DNA of 64,000 nt from an uncultured Aquimarina sp. (GTDB lineage: Bacteria; Bacteroidota; Bacteroidia; Flavobacteriales; Flavobacteriaceae): the NCBI GenBank assembly GCA_947499005.1, contig CANMML010000014.1:1-64000 (forward strand). Direction: 5' to 3'. Under the pieces are notes generated by a model that was given only the letters and a program-made list of their open reading frames with translations, searched no databases and had not been told where the DNA came from. Made by a program: the position numbers and the translations under genes. Of the stretch, positions 1-8,388 are shown one piece after another. Position 1 is the stretch's first letter; each line of letters starts with the position of its first letter.

Positions 1-1
1 C

Positions 2-532
2 CGTATTGTAAGTATTGCTAAAAACTACATCAGACCTATTATAAGGGGAAAAGAAGTAAAGCCAATTGAATGGGGAGTAAAAGTCAATAAACTACAAATC
101 GATGGAATTAGCTTTATCGAGCATCTAAGTTTTGATAATTTTAATGAAGGTACTCGTTTAAAAAGTACTATTTACAAAGCGCAACAGCTCACTAAAACAA
201 AAGTCAAAGTGGTTGGAGCTGATGCTATTTATGCTACCAATGCCAATCGAAAGTTCATTACTCAAAATAATATTAAAACGGACTTCAAGCGAAAAGGCAG
301 ATTACCTGTAGGATACAAAGATGAAAAGTTGCTCAAAAAGCAAATCACTAAAGAAAGAGCCACTAGATTAGAAGGAAGCTTCGGGAAAGAAAAGCAATAC
401 TATCATCTCAAAAAGGTAAAAGCCAAAACCAAAAAGAATGAAATGCTCTGGATCTTCTTTGGAATCCATACCGCCAATGCCCTAGAAATTGGAAGAAGAA
501 TGTTCAAATACAATATTGAAATAGCAGCCTAA
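2..532 (+). CDS. DDE transposase, C-terminal part (5' end outside window)
   Basis: The reading frame is already open at base 2 and runs about 176 codons to a TAA, so only the C-terminal part is present; the ATG at 209 is internal. The protein shows a DDE-type core: an acidic residue in GADAIYATNANRKF and a late glutamate in TRLEGSFGKEKQYYH, followed by a conserved IHTANALEIGRRMF tail. This layout resembles IS1182/IS5-group transposases of Flavobacteriaceae, but I cannot fix the family without a search. It would cut and join DNA at the ends of its own element. A hairpin terminator follows at 621-659. The region downstream to about 740 holds no gene. Confidence 0.75.
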   Translation, partial: RIVSIAKNYIRPIIRGKEVKPIEWGVKVNKLQIDGISFIEHLSFDNFNEGTRLKSTIYKAQQLTKTKVKVVGADAIYATNANRKFITQNNIKTDFKRKGRLPVGYKDEKLLKKQITKERATRLEGSFGKEKQYYHLKKVKAKTKKNEMLWIFFGIHTANALEIGRRMFKYNIEIAA

Positions 533-620
533 TTTTTTTAAAGTCTAAAATTTAGTGGGATAGCTATGCCTTGATCTGACTGAAAAATATAAATCTTTCT
601 AAAAAAGCACTAGAAAAAAG

Positions 621-659
621 AAATCCGAGAGATGGATCTAATCAAATCTCGGATTTTTA
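621..659 (+). terminator. Rho-independent terminator-like hairpin
   Basis: A 10-bp perfect stem (aaatccgaga / tctcggattt) with a 16-nt loop is followed by a T run. It lies 90 bp after the transposase stop and would end that transcript. A second, weaker stem (aagtaaggtag / ctgccttactt, 702-736) lies just beyond, next to the decayed IS3 element. Confidence 0.6.
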
Positions 660-739
660 TATCGGCAATTTTCGAAAATGTTCTATTTTCTGAATGCGCC
701 TAAGTAAGGTAGTAATTTTAAGTTGCTGCCTTACTTCTC

Positions 740-1151
740 TTATAGCTTATTTTGCTGATGCATTTGATTAGGTTTAAGCATTGAATTTGATAAATGTGGT
801 CTTATTCCTACCTGTTTTGGTCTAATAAACACAACATTTCTAATTTGATTTTATATTTTCTAAATTTATGATGTGAGTCCGTAGTTACATGATAACTCCT
901 TTTAGGTTGAATCAATAAATTATTAGCTTTTAGTATTCTAAATAGTTTGTCGCGACCAACTCCAAGCACTTTTAACTTTGATTCTAGTAAATAATATAGT
1001 TTTCTTGTTCCTAATCTGGGCATAGATACACGAATAGAAAGTACTAAATCAATCACTTTTCTACTAAGTTCTAATTTATCTTTAGATGAACGAATAGCTC
1101 TATAATAAACCTGTCTATTCACCCCGAGTAAATCACAGGTAGCTGTTATGC
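740..1151 (-). pseudogene. IS3 orfB remnant, DDE core deleted
   Basis: The start overlaps the end of orfA in the -1 frame (reading ITATCDLLGVNRQVYYR), as expected for an OrfAB fusion made by -1 frameshifting. The N-terminal helix-turn-helix region (RLGTRKLYYLLESKLKVLG) is present down to KFRKYK near 850. It then goes out of frame and stops at 808. In a different frame, 740 to about 815 encodes RPHLSNSMLKPNQMHQQNK, which resembles the last 20 residues of flavobacterial OrfB proteins. About 200 residues with the DD(35)E residues are therefore missing. I infer one internal deletion plus a frame change. Confidence 0.65.
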
Positions 1152-1586
1152 TTTCTTGTTCTTCTTGACTAAATCTTTTGATAACTCGGGTACGTGCTTT
1201 TTTCGAATAGGAATATTAAATTCCTCTTCAGCAATATCAATCATCATATCAAAGAGAATCGCTTTTTTATCTGCACGTTCTGCTAAAAATTCAGCCCTAG
1301 CTTTTTGTTTTTCTAGGAGTTTAACTTGTTGTTCTAATTCTAATATGCGTTGCTCTGGTGTTTTTGACATGGATTGATTTATACTAAAGTCATAATCAAA
1401 TTTACCATATTTCTTTAACCAAGTGCGAATCGTGGATCTTGCTTGAATACCATATGTATCCAAAGCTTGGGTTCTTGTTAAAAGACCTTGCTCGATTTCT
1501 TGAACAACTTGTAGTTTGAAGGACAGACTATAATCCTTTTGAGTACGCTTTACGTAATTTGAATGTGTTGATTCCATAAATAACAT
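1146..1586 (-). CDS. IS3-family OrfA, helix-turn-helix protein
   Basis: A 146-residue protein with an N-terminal helix-turn-helix of the IS3/InsE type (YSLSFKLQVVQEIEQG, then ARSTIRTWLKKYG) and a leucine-rich coiled coil at about 76-100 (EQRILELEQQVKLLEKQKAR), the usual dimerisation zipper of OrfA. It would bind the element ends and, after a -1 frameshift near its stop, form the N-terminus of the transposase. Here the partner frame lacks its catalytic core, so OrfA alone could at most act as a repressor of related copies. The start could also be the Met at codon 4. Confidence 0.75.
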   Translation of the reverse strand: MLFMESTHSNYVKRTQKDYSLSFKLQVVQEIEQGLLTRTQALDTYGIQARSTIRTWLKKYGKFDYDFSINQSMSKTPEQRILELEQQVKLLEKQKARAEFLAERADKKAILFDMMIDIAEEEFNIPIRKKHVPELSKDLVKKNKKA

Positions 1587-1628
1587 TTGATTGTAACGCT
1601 ATTTTAGGACGGGACATTTTTTATAATA

Positions 1629-1662
1629 AAGCCTCTCGTAATTATTTATACGGGGCTTTTTA
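1629..1662 (-). terminator. Hairpin at the end of the radical SAM gene
   Basis: AAGCC/GGCTT and CGTA/TACG form a two-part stem separated by a small internal loop. The hairpin overlaps the stop codon of the radical SAM gene. The T run lies on the plus-strand side, so the hairpin may be more effective for transcripts entering from the IS3 side. Confidence 0.4.
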
Positions 1663-2670
1663 ATTTATATCAATATCATAATTTAAGCTTTTGCGATCCG
1701 CGTTAATTTGATCAGCTTTTTTGAAAACATTACTCAACAAGTTTTTTGACCAATTTATTCGTTTAGTATATTTTTCGAAACTTTCATTTTCCCAATCGAA
1801 ATCGTCTCTCCAAAAATGTTTAGGAGAAATATAGCAAAAGGTGTAATTATAGATTAAACCAGATGTAGAATACAATTCATTATTAGATTTTGAAACTGTT
1901 TCAGGAGCTAACAGTGAAATTTTATTTTTTATACACAAGCTTTTGATTTCTGATAAGACTTTAGGGTAAGTGTTTTCAATAGGAGTTAGATCAAGGTTTT
2001 GATAAGTCGTATTCCCCATTGATTTTATTGGCCTTATTTGAAGAATGTCAAAACTTTCTCCATTAAAATACTTGAAAAGGTCAGTTAACTCGAAAAAATT
2101 ATTCTGATTAAAAGTATAGTTAATTCTAACTTTAAAATCATATTTCTTCTTAAACTTTGCAAAGCTATTAAAGACTTTTACAAAAGTGTCATAATTTCCT
2201 TTTTCCATAAAATCCTCGTAAGAAGATTTTGTTACACCATGTAAGGAAATAGTAAATTCATTTAATCCAGCACTTAGTAATTCTTCAATCTTTTGATCAT
2301 TTAAAAGATTTGCATTTGTAGTTAATGAAATATAAGGGATATTAAATTTTTTGCCTAGAGAAACTAAATAAGGTAAGTCTTTGTAAAGTGTAGGTTCTGT
2401 GCCACACCCTATTTGTAACTTTAGAGCCCTCTTGAAAATCCTATTAGCAACCTTGTCTAAATCTCCATTTTTGAAAATACCTTTTAGTTTTTTTACATAG
2501 TCCTTATCTGTAAAGTAACACATTTTGCATCTTAAATTGCATGCCAATACAGGATCAAGATTGATAGCTAAATATCTTCTTTTGAAGATATGTAAAAAAT
2601 AGAGAGCTAGAAATTTAACACGATGGTTTTTAATCCTATTATTTATTCTTAAAAGGCGATATATATCCAT
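1660..2670 (-). CDS. Radical SAM protein of unknown substrate
   Basis: 336 residues. The N-terminal half has the radical SAM signature C44-x3-C48-x2-C51 (ACNLRCKMCYF), which binds the 4Fe-4S cluster that cleaves S-adenosylmethionine. Later stretches (GCGTEPTLYKDLPYLVSLG; SLTTNANLLNDQKIEELLSAG; EFTISLHG) fit the beta strands of the partial TIM barrel, including the GGEPL-like SAM-binding turn. I see no C-terminal SPASM cysteine cluster and no small peptide gene nearby, so a peptide-modifying role is not supported. It starts 15 bp after the stop of trhO and is probably co-transcribed with it. The upstream 30 residues are basic and hydrophobic. The substrate cannot be named from sequence. Confidence 0.75.
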   Translation of the reverse strand: MDIYRLLRINNRIKNHRVKFLALYFLHIFKRRYLAINLDPVLACNLRCKMCYFTDKDYVKKLKGIFKNGDLDKVANRIFKRALKLQIGCGTEPTLYKDLPYLVSLGKKFNIPYISLTTNANLLNDQKIEELLSAGLNEFTISLHGVTKSSYEDFMEKGNYDTFVKVFNSFAKFKKKYDFKVRINYTFNQNNFFELTDLFKYFNGESFDILQIRPIKSMGNTTYQNLDLTPIENTYPKVLSEIKSLCIKNKISLLAPETVSKSNNELYSTSGLIYNYTFCYISPKHFWRDDFDWENESFEKYTKRINWSKNLLSNVFKKADQINADRKSLNYDIDIN

Positions 2671-2685
2671 AGTTGAAAAGTAATG

Positions 2686-3717
2686 TTATTTCTTAAACTT
2701 CAAGACTTCGGACCTTCCTTTTTTGAAGATCTTATTACTATTTGCTTTCCCCTTTCTAAGAGCTTTTTGTTCTTCAAAAGGTAAAGCATTTATTTCTTTA
2801 CAATCGTTAGAACAACAATTGTCCATTGCATTTTTGCAATTTTCACATTGGATAAATAATAAATGACAAGCTTCGTTGGCGCAATTTGTATGAGTATCAC
2901 AAGGAGCTCCACATTGATGGCAATTAGCAATTACTTCTTCTGAAATACGTTCACCTCGGCGATGATCAAAAACAAAGTTTTTTCCTAAAAACTTGTTTTC
3001 AAGACCTTTCTCCTTTATTTGACGATCGTATTCGATAATACCTCCTTCTAGTTGATATACCTGTTTGAATCCTTTGTGTTTATAGTACGCACTTGCCTTT
3101 TCACAACGAATACCACCAGTACAATACATTACAAGTTTTTTGTCTTCTTTGTGATCACGTAAATCTTCTTCAATAAGATCTAAAGAATCACGAAAAGTAT
3201 CTACGTCGGGTGTAATCGCATTTTTAAAATGACCGATTTCACTTTCATAATGATTTCGCATGTCTACCAAAACAGTATCTGGATCTTCAATTAAATTATT
3301 GAAGGCTTCGGCATCTACGTGAATTCCTTTATTGGTAACATCAAAAGTATTATCATTTAAACCATCAGCTACAATTTTCTCACGAATTTTAACCTTTAGT
3401 TTTAAGAAAGACATGTTGTCTTGTTCACGAGCTATATTTAATCGAATATCTTTTAAGAAAGAAATACTATCCAGTTGTTCTTTAAATTGATGAAAATTTG
3501 GAGCTGGTACTGACAGCTGGGCATTAATACCTTCTTTTGCAACATAAATTCGCCCAAGAACATCTAAAGCATTCCAAGTTAGGAATAAGTGATCTCGTAA
3601 TACCTGTGGGTTTCCAATATTGTGGTATTGATAAAAGGAAATAGTGATGCGCTCTGTGCCGGCCTCTTCAATTAGGGTAGCACGTTCTTTAGCGCTTAAT
3701 TTATTGTACAGTTGCAT
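2686..3717 (-). CDS. trhO: tRNA uridine 5-hydroxylase, rhodanese-related TrhO
   Basis: 343 residues, the usual length of the YceA/TrhO family. In that family the enzyme makes 5-hydroxyuridine at the wobble position of several tRNAs, the oxygen-dependent route towards 5-(carboxy)methoxyuridine. The N-terminal acylphosphatase-like domain is followed by a rhodanese domain with the active loop CTGGIRCEKA (Cys199 and Cys205). The C-terminal part carries a cysteine-rich segment (CHQCGAPCDTH, CENC, CCSNDC at about 265-310), as in many family members and possibly metal-binding. An IS4-type element sits only 50 bp upstream, next to the promoter. Confidence 0.92.
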   Translation of the reverse strand: MQLYNKLSAKERATLIEEAGTERITISFYQYHNIGNPQVLRDHLFLTWNALDVLGRIYVAKEGINAQLSVPAPNFHQFKEQLDSISFLKDIRLNIAREQDNMSFLKLKVKIREKIVADGLNDNTFDVTNKGIHVDAEAFNNLIEDPDTVLVDMRNHYESEIGHFKNAITPDVDTFRDSLDLIEEDLRDHKEDKKLVMYCTGGIRCEKASAYYKHKGFKQVYQLEGGIIEYDRQIKEKGLENKFLGKNFVFDHRRGERISEEVIANCHQCGAPCDTHTNCANEACHLLFIQCENCKNAMDNCCSNDCKEINALPFEEQKALRKGKANSNKIFKKGRSEVLKFKK

Positions 3718-3749
3718 GCTATACTAATTTATTAAGGTTAAACAAGCTT

Positions 3750-3757
3750 CAAAATTA
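3750..3757 (-). promoter_or_regulatory. Likely -7 box of trhO
   Basis: TAATTTTG on the minus strand matches the Bacteroidota -7 consensus TAnnTTTG, 32 bp before the trhO start. The IS4-type insertion (first base 3768) lies about 10 bp upstream of it, so any original -33 element has been displaced. Confidence 0.5.
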
Positions 3758-3758
3758 C

Positions 3759-3767
3759 AATTTTTAT
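3759..3767. repeat. Target-site duplication, left copy (aatttttat)
   Basis: The nine bases aatttttat occur at 3759-3767 and again at 5148-5156, directly flanking the inverted-repeat ends of the IS4-type element. Perfect identity of the two copies suggests a recent insertion. Confidence 0.85.
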
Positions 3768-3859
3768 CATTAGTGTCCGCTAAAAATTAGAATCGATCCT
3801 ATTTTGCCTTTCAGGTATTGTCTTTACTAGCTTTTTATTGAATATTTCAATAGCATGGT

Positions 3860-5055
3860 CTATGTGAATAAATCAAGTTGTATTTCAGGAGGCTTTGTTG
3901 CCACTTCATTCCAACTTCGATTAGGGTTATTAAGGAATTTAAAAACATCTATGTAGCTCATAAGGTGTAATCGAATCATTGATGCCATGTTAGAGAATGC
4001 CCATTTCTTACTTATTCTTCTCTGGACAACAAGCATTAATAATTGAATAATTAGGCCACACCATATCTGAATTTCAATAGCATTTTGGCTGTCACCAAGA
4101 AAATATTTTAAAGGAAAGTTTTGTTTAAGTCGTTTAAACATAGTTTCTATTTGCCATCTACGTTTATAAATATCACATATTTTGATTGGACTGATAAGGA
4201 AGTTGTTAGATAGGAATACATAGGTTTCTTTTTCTCATTATCCCAATAGGCTAAGCGTCTCAAACTGATGATTTGCTCGTTTTTTTTAATTTCAATAATC
4301 TCGTCTCTTAGAACATTATCATCAATATGGTCTTCAATATCTAATTCATCTATATGTTCATAGTGAGCATTATCTTTTTGCCTTGTTACAAAATAGATAT
4401 CTTGTTCAATCCATTGTAGGTACTGTGTATAATCATTATAAGCCTTATCGAATACAACAAAAGAGCCTTTTTGTAAGTTTAACTCTTTCAAAAAAGTATG
4501 ATCGTGTGTTGCTGCACTGCTAAATCTAATAAGACAAGGAACGTCTTGTAAAGCATTTATCATAGTATGCATTTTGATACCTCCTTTCTTTTTTCCATTG
4601 ATAGGGTTACGGCCAACTCCTTTTAGAATATCACAGAAAAGACTGATTGTTGATGAATCAACGATGTTTAGATGTTTAACAGGAGAACCTTTAATGTCGC
4701 TGTCCGATAAAAAAGAACCATATTGGTTTAAAAGGCCATAATAAATATCAGCAAATACATTACTATTACGCTTCATATTGGCATCTGAAAGTGTACTTCG
4801 TTTTGGAAATGAAGACAGCTCTAAGTGACTTAATTTCCCTTCGCAAGCAAGCATTACTGTAGAAAGTTCTCTTAGTGAGCTTACTCCACTTAAAGTCGCA
4901 TAAAGCATACAAACCATATGCTCATAAGTTTTAAAACTCTTATAATAACGATTACTATCATGTGCTTCTGCTGTCCGGCGAACTAATCCCTTAGGTATTA
5001 AATTTAGCAGTTGCTTAATAATTGGATGTCCGCTAAAGTGTGTACTTTTATTCAT
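3860..5055 (-). pseudogene. IS4-family transposase, frameshifted (or made by -1 frameshifting)
   Basis: The first frame (5055 to 4147) gives an N-terminal DUF4372-like part and DDE strands (NIVDSSTISLF; FVVFDKAYNDY). It then loses the family sequence after WDNEKKK. In the -1 frame, starting at the A-run near 4228-4236 (minus strand gagaaaaagaaacc), the protein continues as ETYVFLSNNFLISPIKI, then YKRRWQIETMFKRLKQ, which is the Y-(2)-R-(3)-E-(6)-K signature of IS4 transposases, and runs to 3860. Restoring the frame there gives a complete protein of about 398 residues. Either an A was gained in the run or the ribosome slips on AAAAAG. Because the copy looks recent, both remain open. Confidence 0.8.
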
Positions 5056-5090
5056 GTCTTGTTTGTTGTGGCAAACTACAAGATAATGAA

Positions 5091-5120
5091 AGCGGGAAAT
5101 CCTTAATTGGAAATCCCGCT
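5091..5120. terminator. Hairpin inside the IS4-type element
   Basis: agcgggaaatcc and ggaaatcccgct pair as 7 + 3 bp with a two-base internal mismatch and a 6-nt loop. It lies between the right end of the element and the transposase start. Such hairpins in IS elements often block read-through from flanking promoters. That role here is inference. Confidence 0.5.
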
Positions 5121-5147
5121 TCTAAAAAGTTTTATCGGACAGTAATG

Positions 5148-5156
5148 AATTTTTAT
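5148..5156. repeat. Target-site duplication, right copy (aatttttat)
   Basis: Second copy of the 9-bp duplication that begins at 3759. Confidence 0.85.
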
Positions 5157-5162
5157 AGTATT

Positions 5163-5193
5163 AAAAAAGAGGTTACTTAAAAGCAACCTCTTT
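5163..5193 (-). terminator. Terminator of the 5242-6420 gene
   Basis: aaagaggtt / aacctcttt form a 9-bp stem with a 10-nt loop. On the minus strand it is followed by a run of T. It lies 49 bp past the lipoprotein stop. Confidence 0.7.
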
Positions 5194-5241
5194 CGTCATC
5201 AAAGTAGTAATTTGAATTGGGGGATATTCGTAAATACTATA

Positions 5242-6420
5242 TTATTGTATGGTTGGGATACTTAATGTGCTAGTAACCGTTTTTCCATTAGGACAAACTG
5301 TTGGAGATGTAACAAATACTTCGATGGTATGTGTACCACTTCCTAATCTAAAGTTTGAAGAATGAAAATCTCCAGAATCGATAGGGGTAAATAACACGCC
5401 TCCATCAGTTAAATCTTGTCTTTCTTGAGCTGTAAGTGTTTGTCCATTTACTGTCCAAGTATAGTTGGCATCTTCAATTCTTGTTACTTTAAAGAAAGCT
5501 CTTCCTCTATTAAAGATCTGTCCATTAATGTCGTTTTGCAACACTCCGCCTTCGATAGTGATATCATCACAACTAAGTTGTTTAGCTGGGGCTTCAGGAG
5601 CCTTTTCTTCATCAATAATTGGGTTGTCAGGGTTTTGATTCTTGATTTCATCTTCCTTTTCGTCTTCTTTGGCATCATCAATGCTAGGCATGTCAAAACC
5701 AATTGTTATACCCAAATTAGGATTAATAGTAATGATGAATGTAAAGCGATCCTGATTGTTACATAGGTCACTTTCGATAATAGCTAATAATCTATTAGTA
5801 TTACCACCATTAATTTCTGATAATAATTCTGCAATACTTTTATTACTAGAAGATGCTATGATGTTTTTGATAGCATCTATTGAAATGGGTTCACCATTTA
5901 AGACCAGGGAAACTTCTGCTATATCAGTAACTTGTTCTAAAATTGAAGCAAGAAGTTCGTCATCTATTTCTGGTAAATCATCAATAATCGCATTATTGAT
6001 AGTATCTAATAATGAAACAATAGATTGGCAATCTTCATTCATTTCTATTGAGTCAACTTTAATAACAGTACAAATAGGTTCTGCGATACAATTAGACCCT
6101 TCTTCTAGAACAGGAGTCATACAAACATCAAAAGTTCCGTTGTTTGTTAATGTTAAATTCAATAAAGAAGAAGGTGCCTTCTCATCACTTACCGCTTGCC
6201 CATTAACAGTCCATGTATATTCTAAGTCAGTAAATTCAGCATTGTTAGGAGTTAGGTTGTAAGTGACTATCGTTTTGTCATCATTTTCTACTTCAGTCAC
6301 TGCAATTTCTAATTCAGATAATCGAGAACATTCGTCTTTAATAATTTCATCATCTTCGCAAGAAAGCATCGCAAATGTGACGAATAGAATTAGGCTAATA
6401 AGTTTCATAGGATTTCTCAT
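5242..6420 (-). CDS. PKD/Ig-like repeat lipoprotein, unknown function
   Basis: 392 residues with a lipoprotein signal peptide: a hydrophobic stretch, then lipobox AMLSC (Cys at about 21) followed by EDDE, the acidic pattern linked to surface export in Bacteroidota. Two similar modules, each with Y(T/E)WTVNGQ (about 68-76 and 320-328), suggest PKD/Ig-like folds at both ends. Between them lies an alpha-helical, Ile/Leu/Asp-rich stretch and an acidic linker around 250-275. Cysteines occur in pairs typical of extracytoplasmic domains. It is a single gene with its own terminator and faces away from recA. No enzymatic motif was recognised; a surface adhesion or binding role is a guess. Confidence 0.7.
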   Translation of the reverse strand: MRNPMKLISLILFVTFAMLSCEDDEIIKDECSRLSELEIAVTEVENDDKTIVTYNLTPNNAEFTDLEYTWTVNGQAVSDEKAPSSLLNLTLTNNGTFDVCMTPVLEEGSNCIAEPICTVIKVDSIEMNEDCQSIVSLLDTINNAIIDDLPEIDDELLASILEQVTDIAEVSLVLNGEPISIDAIKNIIASSSNKSIAELLSEINGGNTNRLLAIIESDLCNNQDRFTFIITINPNLGITIGFDMPSIDDAKEDEKEDEIKNQNPDNPIIDEEKAPEAPAKQLSCDDITIEGGVLQNDINGQIFNRGRAFFKVTRIEDANYTWTVNGQTLTAQERQDLTDGGVLFTPIDSGDFHSSNFRLGSGTHTIEVFVTSPTVCPNGKTVTSTLSIPTIQ

Positions 6421-6568
6421 AGTTTTTTGTTTAAATCATTCCCCATTTAAACGGGAATGTTTCAATTAGCCCCACCCCTCTAGCGTAAACAAACTTTAAC
6501 TTTTGTGTAAGTTTCGATAATTCAGTAGTTAAGAGATATAATTTTTTTTACAGGGAAAGGTCTTCATC

Positions 6569-6576
6569 TAAATTTG
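6569..6576 (+). promoter_or_regulatory. Likely -7 box of recA
   Basis: TAAATTTG matches TAnnTTTG and would start transcription about 35 bp before the recA ATG. A clear -33 TTTG was not found at the expected spacing. Confidence 0.4.
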
Positions 6577-6616
6577 TATTTTAGCCTTATTCAAAAAAAT
6601 ATTTCAAAGGAATAGT

Positions 6617-7633
6617 ATGAGTGCTGATAAAGAGAAAGATGCCAAATTAAAAGCGTTAGAGTTAACACTTGCAAAGCTAGATAAAGCCTACGGGAAAGGT
6701 GCTGTAATGAAGATGAGTGATCAGGCAGTACAAGAAGTAGATGTTATTTCTACTGGTTCTTTAGGGCTAGACTTGGCATTGGGAGTAGGAGGATTGCCTC
6801 GTGGTAGAGTTGTTGAGATTTTTGGTCCAGAATCTTCGGGTAAAACGACCTTAACATTACATGCAATAGCTGAAGCCCAAAAGGTTGGGGGGATCGCTGC
6901 ATTTATCGATGCAGAACATGCTTTCGATCGTTTTTATGCAGAAAAATTAGGAGTTGACATCGAAAACTTAGTGATTTCGCAACCAGATAATGGGGAGCAA
7001 GCATTAGAAATTACAGATAACTTAATTCGTTCAGGAGCAATTGATATTGTAGTTATTGATTCGGTAGCTGCTTTGACTCCTAAAAGTGAAATTGAAGGAG
7101 AGATGGGAGATTCTAAAATGGGTCTTCATGCGCGTTTAATGTCTCAAGCATTGAGAAAGTTAACTTCGACGATCAATAAAACAAATTGTACGGTAATATT
7201 CATTAATCAGTTACGAGAAAAGATTGGTGTAATGTTTGGAAACCCAGAAACTACAACAGGTGGTAATGCACTAAAATTTTATGCTTCTGTACGTTTAGAT
7301 ATTCGTCGTTCTACCCAAATTAAAGATAATCAGGGAGATGTTAGTGGTAATAAAACAAGAGTTAAAGTAGTTAAGAATAAGGTGGCGCCTCCATTTCGTA
7401 CTGCAGAATTTGATATCATGTACGGGGAAGGAATTTCGAAAGTAGGTGAGATTATAGATATCGGTGTAGACTATGAAATCATAAAGAAAAGTGGTTCGTG
7501 GTTTAGTTACATGGATTCTAAATTAGGGCAAGGGCGTGATGCTGTTAAGCGTTTGCTTTTAGACAATCCAGATTTGATGGAAGAATTAGAAGCAAAGATT
7601 ATTGAAGCAATAAAAATTGCTAAAGAGAATTAA
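6617..7633 (+). CDS. recA: Recombinase RecA
   Basis: 338 residues, full length. RecA polymerises on single-stranded DNA and drives homologous pairing and strand exchange with ATP. Walker A is GPESSGKT at 70-77. Walker B ([15 protein letters not shown]), loop L1 ([23 protein letters not shown]) and loop L2 ([35 protein letters not shown]) are all present and canonical. The start follows a short A-rich leader. The gene is monocistronic with a strong terminator 24 bp after the stop. No LexA gene is nearby. Confidence 0.98.
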   Translation: MSADKEKDAKLKALELTLAKLDKAYGKGAVMKMSDQAVQEVDVISTGSLGLDLALGVGGLPRGRVVEIFGPESSGKTTLTLHAIAEAQKVGGIAAFIDAEHAFDRFYAEKLGVDIENLVISQPDNGEQALEITDNLIRSGAIDIVVIDSVAALTPKSEIEGEMGDSKMGLHARLMSQALRKLTSTINKTNCTVIFINQLREKIGVMFGNPETTTGGNALKFYASVRLDIRRSTQIKDNQGDVSGNKTRVKVVKNKVAPPFRTAEFDIMYGEGISKVGEIIDIGVDYEIIKKSGSWFSYMDSKLGQGRDAVKRLLLDNPDLMEELEAKIIEAIKIAKEN

Positions 7634-7656
7634 TCAATATTTTTTGAAAGAAATAC

Positions 7657-7690
7657 AAAGCTGTACGACCAAAGACGTACAGCTTTTTTT
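7657..7690 (+). terminator. recA terminator
   Basis: aaagctgtacg / cgtacagcttt form an 11-bp perfect stem with an 8-nt loop and a T run directly behind. Confidence 0.85.
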
Positions 7691-7700
7691 ATAAAAGACT

Positions 7701-8258
7701 ATGAAGAAAAAAATAAAAGGAAATATTTTTCTGATCATATTTCTTGTTTTGTTTTTAATTCCGAAGACAAGAATGTTTATGCAAAGTCAAGTTCAGAAAA
7801 TAATAGGGTATTTTAACCAGCCAAGTATTGGGGAGACAATAGATACAATTGAATACTACGGCGGCTTGAAAGGTTTTAATGCACCTAATATTGACGTATC
7901 TCGTTTAAAAGGAAAAGTCGTTATTATTAATTATTGGGCTACTTGGTGTCCTCCTTGTGTGGCAGAAATGCCAAGCTTTCAAGCGTTATATGAAGAATAT
8001 AAAGATCAAGATGAGGTGGTTTTTCTTTTTTTAACAAATGATACTCCAGAAAAATTAACCGCTTTTTTAAACAGAAAGCAATATACGCTGCCTGTATATA
8101 TAGAGAATAATACAGTTTTTTCAAATTTGAATCCAACTAGTATTCCAACCACGTATATCGCAAATAAAACAGGAGAGATAAAAGTAAAAAAAACAGGAGC
8201 GGTTCAATGGAATAGTGAAAAAGTTCATAATATTATAGCGCAATTGTTAACAGAATGA
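7701..8258 (+). CDS. TlpA-type membrane-anchored thioredoxin
   Basis: 185 residues. A basic N-terminus and a hydrophobic segment at about 9-20 (IFLIIFLVLFLI) act as a membrane anchor. The thioredoxin fold follows, with the active site WATWCPPC (Cys83 and Cys86) and the cis-proline loop TSIPTTYI near 150. TlpA/ResA-like proteins reduce disulfides outside the cytoplasm, often for cytochrome maturation or envelope repair. The gene sits 10 bp after the recA terminator and before the arsenosugar cluster, so its partner is not clear from context. The partner reductase was not seen in the window. Confidence 0.88.
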   Translation: MKKKIKGNIFLIIFLVLFLIPKTRMFMQSQVQKIIGYFNQPSIGETIDTIEYYGGLKGFNAPNIDVSRLKGKVVIINYWATWCPPCVAEMPSFQALYEEYKDQDEVVFLFLTNDTPEKLTAFLNRKQYTLPVYIENNTVFSNLNPTSIPTTYIANKTGEIKVKKTGAVQWNSEKVHNIIAQLLTE

Positions 8259-8388
8259 TTGTTTTTAGAAACAATTATTTTTTATTTAGTGTAGAATTCT
8301 ACAATTGAGAATGGATATATTTAATGTTAATGTTCAGACTTTTTGTAAGGAAGCTAACACTTTTTCGAACCATTAAAAAAAGAAGATT

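Larger units (their letters stand above)
740..1616 (-). mobile_element. Internally deleted IS3-family (IS150-like) element
   Basis: Two minus-strand frames form the orfA/orfB pair of an IS3 element. A likely left terminal sequence, tgtcccgtcctaaaat, starts at 1616 and reads inward, 30 bp before orfA. orfB lacks its DDE catalytic core: its N-terminal part runs directly into a short piece that looks like the extreme C-terminus in another frame. The opposite terminal repeat was not found, so the left limit is the stop of that piece. The element should be unable to move by itself. Confidence 0.7.
3768..5147 (-). mobile_element. IS4-type insertion sequence, 1380 bp, with ends and target duplication
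   Basis: The ends are imperfect inverted repeats of 18 bp: cattagtgtccgctaaaa at 3768 and, inverted, cattactgtccgataaaa at 5147 (two mismatches). Nine-base direct repeats flank them. Inside is one minus-strand transposase interrupted by a frameshift. A hairpin (5091-5120) sits between the right end and the transposase start. The element lies between trhO and the lipoprotein gene at 5242, in the trhO promoter region. Confidence 0.88.

Noticed and set aside
1660-2670. Radical SAM protein as a peptide (RiPP) maturase
   Set aside because: No SPASM-type C-terminal cysteines, no peptide precursor, no RiPP recognition domain and no exporter nearby.
3860-4141. Separate small gene for the 93-codon frame
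   Set aside because: It is the C-terminal part of the IS4 transposase, joined to the upstream frame by a -1 shift at the A-run.
5416-6469. Plus-strand ORFs of 68-168 codons opposite the PKD-like lipoprotein
   Set aside because: They are antisense shadows of a gene with a clear signal peptide, lipobox and terminator; no start site or domain of their own.
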